DNA of 5,424 bases, from contig JAFAKZ010000379.1 in the NCBI GenBank assembly GCA_019234745.1, positions 1-5,424 of the forward strand. The letters run 5' to 3'. The notes beneath the pieces were generated by a model, which was not told where the DNA came from, did no database searches, and saw only the letters and a program-made list of their open reading frames with translations. This stretch comes from Burkholderiales bacterium. GTDB taxonomy: Bacteria > Pseudomonadota > Gammaproteobacteria > Burkholderiales > Chitinimonadaceae. Position numbers and translations under genes: made by a program. This document shows positions 1 to 5,056 of this stretch, piece by piece. The number at the start of each line of letters is the position of its first letter. The first letter of the stretch is position 1.

Positions 1-1
1 C

Positions 2-673
2 AAGGTGCAGCTGCAGAACGGCTCCGAGGCCCAGCAGCGCGCCACGCGCCGCACGCTGGTGCGCGTACTGGAAGTCGCCCTGCGTCTCGCCCACCCGCTC
101 ATCCCCTTTATCACGGAAGAGCTGTGGCAGACGGTGGCGCCGCTCGCGAACGCCAAGAAGGCCGAGTCGATCTCGCTGGCCAACTGGCCGCTGCCGCAGA
201 TGGAAAAGGTCGACGCCGCCGCCAACACACGCATGGCCGGTTTCAAGGCCTTGACCGACGCCGTGCGCGCCCTGCGCAGTGAGATGAGCATCGCGCCCTC
301 TCAGCGTGTACCGCTCTACCTGGAAGGCTCAGAAGCCGAACTGGCCGAATTCGGCCCCTACCTGGCCGTGCTGGGCAAGCTGAGCGAAGTGAAGGTGGTC
401 GCCACGCTGCCCGAGGAAGATGCCCCCGTGCAGGTCGTCGGCGGCACGCGCCTGATGCTGCACGTGGAAATCGACCGCGATGCGGAGCGCGCACGCCTGG
501 CCAAGGAAATCGCGCGACTCGACGGCGAAGTCACCAAGGCCCATGCCAAGCTGTCCAACCCGGCCTTCGCCGACAAGGCACCCGCCGCCGTGGTGGAGCA
601 GGAGCGCAAGCGTCTGGCCGACTTTGGCGAGACACTGGAGAAGTTGAAGGCGCAGTTGGCGAAGTTGGGTTGA
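2..673 (+). CDS. valS: Valyl-tRNA synthetase, C-terminal fragment (5' end outside window)
   Basis: ValRS charges tRNA-Val with valine in the cytoplasm. Only the last 223 residues are present; the reading frame is open to the left edge, so the catalytic Rossmann core with its HIGH and KMSKS motifs and the editing domain lie upstream. What is visible is the end of the helical anticodon-binding domain, including LAHPLIPFITEELW at fragment residues 29-42, typical of class Ia Val/Ile/Leu enzymes. A short alpha/beta segment follows, containing VRALRSEM and ending near MLHVEID. From about residue 156 to the end there is a charged heptad-like helical arm with NPAFADKAPAAVVEQER, the ValRS-specific C-terminal coiled coil that contacts the tRNA. 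The GTG at position 5 is an internal valine codon, not a start. The gene ends at TGA 671-673, seven bases before a GC-rich hairpin. No frameshift or odd composition is seen. The identification is firm. Confidence 0.96.
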   Translation, partial: KVQLQNGSEAQQRATRRTLVRVLEVALRLAHPLIPFITEELWQTVAPLANAKKAESISLANWPLPQMEKVDAAANTRMAGFKALTDAVRALRSEMSIAPSQRVPLYLEGSEAELAEFGPYLAVLGKLSEVKVVATLPEEDAPVQVVGGTRLMLHVEIDRDAERARLAKEIARLDGEVTKAHAKLSNPAFADKAPAAVVEQERKRLADFGETLEKLKAQLAKLG

Positions 674-680
674 TGTACAA

Positions 681-704
681 GGCGGGGCGACTTGCCGCCC
701 CGCC
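681..704 (+). terminator. GC-rich stem-loop after valS, probable terminator
   Basis: GGCGGGGCG (681-689) pairs perfectly with CGCCCCGCC (696-704) around a six-base loop, ACTTGC. It starts seven bases after the valS stop codon, where a terminator would be expected. There is no immediate U-run: the next bases are AATGTTGATGAC and a TTTT comes only at 717-720. It is therefore either a weak intrinsic terminator or an mRNA 3'-end-stabilising hairpin. Confidence 0.55.
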
Positions 705-739
705 AATGTTGATGACTTTTGATACAGGATTAATTTGAG

Positions 740-1327
740 ATGGCGGACGAGAATTTCTACCAGGCGTCGGTGTCGAGCACGCTCGATGTGGTCGATATGA
801 CAACGCAGCGCGAGGCTGCGCAAGAGTTCTATGTCGTCGGGCTGCGCAAGATGGCCATCCTGAACATCTTTACCCTCGGGCTTTACCAGGTGTATTGGTT
901 CTACAAGAACTGGAGCATGCACAAGCGCTTTGCCAACATCGACTGCTGGCCCGTCATGCGCGGTATCTTCTGCATCTTCTTCACGCATCGCTTGTATGAA
1001 AAAGTCCAGCAAACACTGGAGCAAAAGCAGATTCCTTACCGCTGGGAAGCCAGCACGCTCGCAACGGGACTGGTAATCACCAATATTGCCGCGAACCTGC
1101 TGTCGAGGGTCGACACGGTGTGGACCAACGCGCTGGGAACGGCCTGCATCTTTATCATCACCGCCCTGCTCTACCCGGTGCAGGGCGCCATCAACACCGC
1201 TTGCGGGCAGCCGAACGGTGAGAGCAATGCGTCGCTTACCTGGGCCAACTACCTTTGGATCGTCCCCGGCGCCATCATGTGGTGCTTTGCCATCCTCGGT
1301 TTTTGGATCGGATTACGCCACGCGTAG
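740..1327 (+). CDS. Uncharacterised multi-pass inner-membrane protein (DUF4234-like)
   Basis: This 195-residue protein has no function I can name. An N-terminal tail of about 35 polar residues leads into the hydrophobic segment MAILNIFTLGLYQVYWFYKNW (about 38-58). Its T-L-G-L-Y-x-x-Y-W-F-Y-K core resembles the first helix of DUF4234-type membrane proteins. Further hydrophobic segments lie at about 71-83 (short, perhaps amphipathic), 104-121, 130-150 and 170-192. The net picture is four or five helices with a basic patch (HKRF) after the first, consistent with an inner-membrane location. No catalytic motif or cofactor site is apparent. The ATG at 740 is preceded by AGGA (726-729) at ten-base spacing, an acceptable but not strong ribosome binding site. 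The downstream exporter starts 18 bases after the stop codon, suggesting co-transcription. That the gene is real is well supported; the DUF4234 relationship is from pattern memory only. Confidence 0.8.
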   Translation: MADENFYQASVSSTLDVVDMTTQREAAQEFYVVGLRKMAILNIFTLGLYQVYWFYKNWSMHKRFANIDCWPVMRGIFCIFFTHRLYEKVQQTLEQKQIPYRWEASTLATGLVITNIAANLLSRVDTVWTNALGTACIFIITALLYPVQGAINTACGQPNGESNASLTWANYLWIVPGAIMWCFAILGFWIGLRHA

Positions 1328-1345
1328 ACGCTTCCTCCGCTATTC

Positions 1346-2236
1346 ATGTTGCGATCGCCTCGCCTCACCGGCGCCCTACTCGTCCTGCTCTCCGCCTTCT
1401 GCTTCGGCATCATGCCGCTGTTCAGCCGGCTGGCCTACGCCAGCGGCGCCGATACCCATGCCGTGCTTCTGCTACGCTTTACGATCGCAGCCGCCTGCCT
1501 TGCCGTCATCATGTTCTACCGGCGCGAGCGTTGGCCCACGGGCAGGCTGGCGCTAGGCCTGTTCGCCATGGGTGCCATCGGCTATGCGGGGCAGTCCTTC
1601 TGCTACTTCACGGCGCTACGCTTTATCAGCGTGTCGCTGACTTCGCTACTACTCTATACCTTCCCCGTCATCGTCACGCTGATCGCCGCCATCTGGCTCA
1701 ATGAGCCGCTCACGGTGCGCAAGGTCGTGGCACTCACCCTGGCGTCGGGCGGACTGGTACTGACGGTAGGCGGCAGCATTGGAGGCTCCGGTATCGGCAT
1801 TGCCATCGGCCTGGGTGCAGCGCTTATCTATTCTATCTATATTGCCGTGGGCACGAACCTCACACCCAAGGCAGGCAGCCTGGCCAGTTCCGCCGTCGTA
1901 ATGGCTGGCGGGGCAACGACCTTCGTCCTGTCGGCCGCCGTGCACCAGCCCGTCTGGCCACATGCGGCCATCGGCTGGCTCGCCATCCTGGCCATCGGCG
2001 TACTGTGTAGCGTGATTGCCGCAGTCGCCTTCTTCGCCGGCCTGGCCCGCGTCGGCGCCTCGGAGGCGGCCATGTTGTCGACCTTCGAGCCCGTCGTTTC
2101 GGTCGGCGCTGCGGCAATTCTGCTGCACGAACGACTGACGGTGTCGCAGACTGTGGGCGGTGCGGTTATTATCGCTGCCGTTCTGTTGCTCGCCTGGCGA
2201 CCGCACAGCCTGCGCCAGGCTCCGATGACGACCTGA
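1346..2236 (+). CDS. EamA/DMT-superfamily membrane transporter (probable exporter)
   Basis: This 296-residue protein has the size and layout of a drug/metabolite transporter: two EamA repeats (about 9-140 and 149-285) of five helices each. Hydrophobic helices fall near residues 8-30, 38-58, 68-88, 95-117, 125-142, 149-169, 181-199, 208-233, 240-260 and 268-284. Family signatures are visible: the N-terminal FGIMPLFSRLAY region, the L-x-x-T-F-P-V stretch ending the fourth helix of repeat 1 with E-P-L-T after it, and the matching FEPVVSVGAAAILLHERLT block (247-265) in repeat 2. Such proteins sit in the inner membrane and usually export amino acids, nucleosides or other small metabolites. Substrate cannot be read from sequence and RhtA/YdcZ-type names would be guesses. 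The start is constrained: the preceding gene's TAG (1325-1327) lies in the same frame, and ATG 1346 is the first start codon after it. No clear Shine-Dalgarno is visible, so translational coupling to the upstream gene is likely. Confidence 0.93.
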   Translation: MLRSPRLTGALLVLLSAFCFGIMPLFSRLAYASGADTHAVLLLRFTIAAACLAVIMFYRRERWPTGRLALGLFAMGAIGYAGQSFCYFTALRFISVSLTSLLLYTFPVIVTLIAAIWLNEPLTVRKVVALTLASGGLVLTVGGSIGGSGIGIAIGLGAALIYSIYIAVGTNLTPKAGSLASSAVVMAGGATTFVLSAAVHQPVWPHAAIGWLAILAIGVLCSVIAAVAFFAGLARVGASEAAMLSTFEPVVSVGAAAILLHERLTVSQTVGGAVIIAAVLLLAWRPHSLRQAPMTT

Positions 2237-2257
2237 ATATCGTTCCCACTGAAATAC

Positions 2258-2272
2258 TGGCGGTTGCCGCCA
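2258..2272 (+). other. Small perfect hairpin just upstream of the SapC-family gene
   Basis: TGGCGG (2258-2263) and CCGCCA (2267-2272) are exact reverse complements around a three-base loop, TTG. The stem ends two bases before the GAAGGA Shine-Dalgarno of the next gene and 22 bases after the exporter's stop codon. There is no U-run, so it is not a convincing terminator. It could affect ribosome access or stabilise a processed 5' end, or be chance in GC-rich DNA. Confidence 0.35.
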
Positions 2273-2274
2273 TT

Positions 2275-2280
2275 GAAGGA
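2275..2280 (+). promoter_or_regulatory. Shine-Dalgarno for the SapC-family gene
   Basis: GAAGGA lies six bases before ATG 2287. It is one of the two strongest ribosome binding sites in the window and fixes the start of the SapC-family gene at 2287 rather than at any internal methionine. Confidence 0.7.
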
Positions 2281-2286
2281 CATTCC

Positions 2287-3012
2287 ATGTACCAGGATAT
2301 CAAGCCGCTGCATCCCGATTTCCACGGCAACGTCAAACTCAAGCCGCTCAGCAACTTCGAATTCTCCGCAAAGGCGCACGCAATCCCCGTGGTCGGCCCG
2401 GAATTCCGCGAAGTCGCGCGCGAGTACGTCATCGCCTTCACGCCCATCGGCGAATCGGGCGAGTACGGCGCCATGGCGGCACTCGGCCTGCGCGAGGGCG
2501 AGAATCTGTACCTGAAGGCCGATGGCATGTGGGACGCTACCTATGTACCCATCTTCCTACGCCGCTACCCTTTCCTGACCAGCGAGATGGAAAACGGCGA
2601 AGCCATCGTGTGCATCGATGAAGAGGCCGTAAAGACCCTATCCAGTGAAGACGGCCTGCCCCTGTTCGAAAACGGAGAGCCCACGGCTGACATCAAGGCG
2701 ACGGCACAAACCTTGTTCCGCATCCGCGACGATGCCAAGCGCGACCGCGAATGGCTGAAGCAGGTGGCGGCAGCAGGCCTCCTGCGCTCCGTGTCGGCCA
2801 GCGCCGAACTGCCCAGCGGCCAGTCCGTATCGATGGACGGTATGTGGGTGGTCGACGAGGACAAGCTGCGTGAAATCTCGGCCGAGCAGGCCCAGGAATG
2901 GCTGAAGAACGGCGTGATGTCGCTGATCTACGCCCACCTGCTGTCGCTGGGCAATCTGCCTGGCCTGGCCTCGCGCCTGCGTGCCCGCGAAACGGACAAG
3001 CCGGCAGCGTAA
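2287..3012 (+). CDS. SapC-family protein (PF07277-like)
   Basis: This 241-residue protein matches the SapC family in length and conserved blocks. An N-terminal segment has HPDFHGNVKLKPLSNFEFSAKAHAIPV (from residue 9), the usual opening in which family members realign the substrate-free strand HxxxxL...A...IP. A central segment follows with EYVIAF...MAALGLREGENLYL, then YVPIFLRRYPFL (86-97), the most diagnostic motif. The block IVCIDEE (107-113) leads to a G-x-P-L-F-x-N-G-E-P-T turn (123-133). The family takes its name from a Campylobacter fetus S-layer-associated protein; its biochemical role is not established, and it is unrelated to the E. coli SapC peptide-transport permease. No signal peptide or membrane helix is visible, so it is probably cytoplasmic. 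In other bacteria relatives are often found beside TonB-dependent receptors, cupin-like or tryptophan-halogenase-like genes; none is present here. The start has a clear GAAGGA site six bases upstream. Confidence 0.88.
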   Translation: MYQDIKPLHPDFHGNVKLKPLSNFEFSAKAHAIPVVGPEFREVAREYVIAFTPIGESGEYGAMAALGLREGENLYLKADGMWDATYVPIFLRRYPFLTSEMENGEAIVCIDEEAVKTLSSEDGLPLFENGEPTADIKATAQTLFRIRDDAKRDREWLKQVAAAGLLRSVSASAELPSGQSVSMDGMWVVDEDKLREISAEQAQEWLKNGVMSLIYAHLLSLGNLPGLASRLRARETDKPAA

Positions 3013-3023
3013 TACGCTACGCA

Positions 3024-3045
3024 GGGTGGGTCGCCCGGCCCACCC
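3024..3045 (+). terminator. Stem-loop between the SapC-family and pseudouridine synthase genes
   Basis: GGGTGGG (3024-3030) is the exact reverse complement of CCCACCC (3039-3045), with an eight-base loop. It begins 11 bases after the SapC-family stop codon and ends 16 bases before the likely start of the next gene. There is no U-tract, so intrinsic termination is uncertain; attenuation of the downstream gene or mRNA 3'-end protection are alternatives. Confidence 0.35.
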
Positions 3046-3061
3046 CGCCCTCGGCTGGCAT

Positions 3062-3748
3062 ATGACCATGCCTATCCTCAGCATCCTTGCCAACGAAGCG
3101 GACTTCCTGCTCGTCGACAAACCGCCCGGCCTGCCCTGTCACCGCGATGGTGACGAAGAGGGCGTGCTGGACGTCGTCCGCCGCCAGACCGGCCTCCCCG
3201 ACCTGCATCTCGTACACCGGCTCGACCAGAGCACCTCCGGCCTGCTGCTGCTGGCCCGTGGTGCGGACGCCGCCGCCGCGCTGGGCGAGCGCTTCGCCAG
3301 CCACGCCATGCAGAAGTACTACCTGGCGATCTCTGACCGCATCCCGAAGAAGAAGCAAGGCACAGTGGTGGGCGATATGGCCGCTTCGCGCAACGGTAGC
3401 TGGAAGCTGCTGCCTACACGCAACAACCCGGCCGTCACGCAGTTCTTCACGGCCGGTACGGGCGAAGGGGGCAGGCTGTTCCTCGCCAAGCCATTGAGCG
3501 GCCGCACGCACCAGATCCGCGTGGCACTCAAATCGCTGGGCAGCCCCATCCTGGGCGACAGCCGCTATGGCGGCGGCGCGGCCGACCGCTGCTACCTGCA
3601 TGCCTACGCCCTGGCCTTCGAATTGGGTGGTAGATCCTACAGCTTCCGCTGCCCACCCTCCGTCGGGGAGTATTGGCAGAAGCCGGGCATCGTCACCGCG
3701 TTGAACAAATTTGATGTACCTTGGTCACTTTATTGGCCCCGTGCTTAA
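3062..3748 (+). CDS. RluA-family pseudouridine synthase (TIGR01621-like)
   Basis: This enzyme isomerises specific uridines to pseudouridine in structured RNA, acting in the cytoplasm. The 228-residue form shows the family landmarks in order: ANEADFLLVDKPPGLPCH near the start (about 10-27); VHRLDQSTSGLLLLAR (51-66), in which D55 of HRLD is the catalytic aspartate; QKYYLAI (84-90); and SGRTHQIRVALKSLGSPILGD (146-166) with the conserved RNA-site arginine. There is no N-terminal S4 domain, unlike RluC/RluD/RsuA, so it is a minimal RluA-type protein. The KKKQGTVVGDM, GSWKLL and NPAVTQFF segments and the CPPSVGEYW tail resemble TIGR01621, a subfamily whose RNA target is unknown to me. The frame is open back to GTG 2981, inside the SapC-family gene. 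However, homology begins only around residue 4 of the shorter form, so ATG 3062 or the in-frame ATG 3068 is preferred; neither has a good Shine-Dalgarno. Confidence 0.93.
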   Translation: MTMPILSILANEADFLLVDKPPGLPCHRDGDEEGVLDVVRRQTGLPDLHLVHRLDQSTSGLLLLARGADAAAALGERFASHAMQKYYLAISDRIPKKKQGTVVGDMAASRNGSWKLLPTRNNPAVTQFFTAGTGEGGRLFLAKPLSGRTHQIRVALKSLGSPILGDSRYGGGAADRCYLHAYALAFELGGRSYSFRCPPSVGEYWQKPGIVTALNKFDVPWSLYWPRA

Positions 3749-3793
3749 GTGCCGGCCATGAACTAGGATTCAGATTCGATAGCCGTATAGTCA

Positions 3794-3799
3794 AAGGAG
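3794..3799 (+). promoter_or_regulatory. Strong Shine-Dalgarno for the SPFH gene
   Basis: AAGGAG lies seven bases before ATG 3807, which is near-optimal. It selects ATG 3807 as the start and suggests efficient translation of the SPFH protein compared with its neighbours. Confidence 0.8.
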
Positions 3800-3806
3800 C
3801 AGCAAG

Positions 3807-4955
3807 ATGGGTTTGTGGGGAAAGATTACTGGCGAATTTGTCGATATCGTCGAATGGGTGGAAGACCGGCCCGATATCCTGTCGCATCGTTTCGAACGCT
3901 ATAACAACGAGATCAAGAATGGCGCCAAGCTCACCGTGCGCGAAGGCCAGCTGGCCATCCTGGTGAACGAGGGCCAGTTGGGCAAGGACCAGGTGGCCGA
4001 CGTGTTCGGCCCCGGCATGTACGAGCTAACCACGCAGAACATGCCCATCCTCTCCACGCTGAAGGGCTGGAAATACGGCTTCGACTCCCCCTTCCGCGCC
4101 GAGGTGTATTTCTTTAACACGCGCAAGTTCACCGATATGAAGTGGGGCACTGCCGGCCCGGCAATCATGCGCGACGCCGAATTCGGCGCAGTGCGCGTCA
4201 CCGCCTTCGGCATCTATTCCATCCGCGTGAAGGATGCCAAGACCTTCCTGGTCGACTTGGTCGGCACGCAGGCCGACTTCACCACGGAAGACATCGAAGC
4301 CAACCTGCGCGGCAAGGTGGGCATGCGCATCAAGGAAGTCATGCCGGAAATCGGCGTGCCCATCATCGACCTGTCGGGTAAGGTCGTGACGGTCGGCGAA
4401 AAGATCTGCGAACGCATCGCGCCGGACTTCATGAAGCTGGGTCTGGAGCTGTGCGAAGTGCAGGTGCAGAACATCGGCCTGCCGGAAGAAGTCGAGCGCG
4501 CCATCGACCAGCAGGGCGCCATGCGTGCCATCGGCAATATGCAGAACTTCGCCCAGTACCAGTCCGCACAAGCCATCCGCGACGCCGCGCAAAACCAAGG
4601 CACGGCCGGCGCCATCCTCGGCATGGGCGTGGGCGGCATGATGGGCCAGAGCATGGGCAGCGTGCTGCAACAGCCGGGCGTGGTCGGCCCCGGCATTGGT
4701 GCCGCACCGGCCCCGGCACCCGCACCGGCGGCACCGCCTCCTATCCCCGGCGCGACGCCTTACTTCGTGGCGGTCAATGGCCAGCAGACGGGGCCATTCG
4801 ATCTGGCAACGCTGCAAAGCCATGTGGCCAATGAATCGCTGACGCGCGACTCGCTCGTGTGGAAGCAGGGTATGGCAGCCTGGGGTAAGGCCGGCGAACA
4901 AGCCGAGTTGGCACCGCTATTCGCCAATCTCCCCCCACCGCTGCCGCCGCAATAA
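3807..4955 (+). CDS. SPFH-domain protein with C-terminal GYF_2 (DUF4339) module, YdjI-like
   Basis: This 382-residue protein has three parts. Residues 1 to about 250 form an SPFH (band-7/stomatin-like) domain of the YdjI / 'virion core protein' type: MGLWGKITGEFVDIVEW at the start, then LTVREGQLAILVNEGQ (42-57) and FGPGMYELTTQNMPILSTLKG (67-87). These are followed by a VKDAKTFLVDLVG strand-helix region and a helical stretch ending in IGLPEEVERAIDQQGAM. Residues 256-285 are Gly/Met-rich and mildly hydrophobic, and 289-317 are a Pro/Ala linker of AP repeats. Residues 319-372 read as a GYF_2 module (YFVAVNGQQTGPFDLATLQ..., then SLVWKQGMAAWGKA), and the tail is PPPLPPQ. No signal peptide or clear transmembrane helix is seen, so peripheral attachment to the inner membrane as an oligomeric scaffold is likely. 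In B. subtilis the relative YdjI acts with YdjG, YdjH and a PspA paralogue in membrane stress. Here the next gene encodes a zinc-ribbon protein resembling YdjG. The precise role in this organism is inferred. Confidence 0.9.
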   Translation: MGLWGKITGEFVDIVEWVEDRPDILSHRFERYNNEIKNGAKLTVREGQLAILVNEGQLGKDQVADVFGPGMYELTTQNMPILSTLKGWKYGFDSPFRAEVYFFNTRKFTDMKWGTAGPAIMRDAEFGAVRVTAFGIYSIRVKDAKTFLVDLVGTQADFTTEDIEANLRGKVGMRIKEVMPEIGVPIIDLSGKVVTVGEKICERIAPDFMKLGLELCEVQVQNIGLPEEVERAIDQQGAMRAIGNMQNFAQYQSAQAIRDAAQNQGTAGAILGMGVGGMMGQSMGSVLQQPGVVGPGIGAAPAPAPAPAAPPPIPGATPYFVAVNGQQTGPFDLATLQSHVANESLTRDSLVWKQGMAAWGKAGEQAELAPLFANLPPPLPPQ

Positions 4956-4982
4956 GGCAAGACAGCCAATTCATCGCCTATA

Positions 4983-5026
4983 TTACGCACCGTGAAGCTC
5001 GCGCTTCACGGTGCCTTGCTGCGTAA
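4983..5026 (+). terminator. Strong nested stem-loop between the SPFH and zinc-ribbon genes
   Basis: GCACCGTGAAGC (4987-4998) pairs perfectly with GCTTCACGGTGC (5003-5014) around the loop TCGC. A second exact inverted repeat, TTACGCA (4983-4989) with TGCGTAA (5020-5026), shares the outer GCA of the first stem, so the two pairings compete at the base. No U-run follows on the + strand. It lies in the 101-base gap, 27 bases after the SPFH stop codon and 30 bases before the next start. It could be a partial terminator or attenuator lowering zinc-ribbon expression relative to SPFH, an mRNA-stabilising element, or a protein-binding palindrome. Confidence 0.5.
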
Positions 5027-5056
5027 ACGCGACCAACAATCCATAGCCGAGACGTC

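Noticed and set aside
709..735. TTGATG ... TTAATT as a promoter for the unnamed membrane protein
   Set aside because: The spacing is 15 bases and the -10 match is poor; a promoter here is plausible after the valS terminator but these hexamers do not support one.
329..1024. A 231-codon minus-strand open frame spanning the end of valS and the membrane-protein gene
   Set aside because: It crosses the valS terminator-like hairpin, resembles no known family, and both + strand genes it overlaps are well supported.
3017..3601. A 194-codon minus-strand open frame opposite the pseudouridine synthase
   Set aside because: Composition is that of an antisense shadow; the + strand carries intact RluA motifs.
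3786..3791. TATAGT as a -10 promoter element for the SPFH gene
   Set aside because: It lies only two bases before the AAGGAG Shine-Dalgarno, so transcription would begin inside or after that site, and no -35-like hexamer is found 16-18 bases upstream (CTAGGA).
4699..4740. GC-rich GCACCGG-type tandem repeats as a DNA repeat element
   Set aside because: They encode the Pro/Ala linker in frame with no regular unit length, so they are better explained as low-complexity coding sequence.
4026..4901. A 291-codon open frame on the minus strand inside the SPFH gene
   Set aside because: Its translation is rich in His, Ala, Asp and Arg with no recognisable domain, which is typical antisense output of a GC-rich gene. 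The + strand frame has clear SPFH and GYF_2 homology and a strong Shine-Dalgarno.
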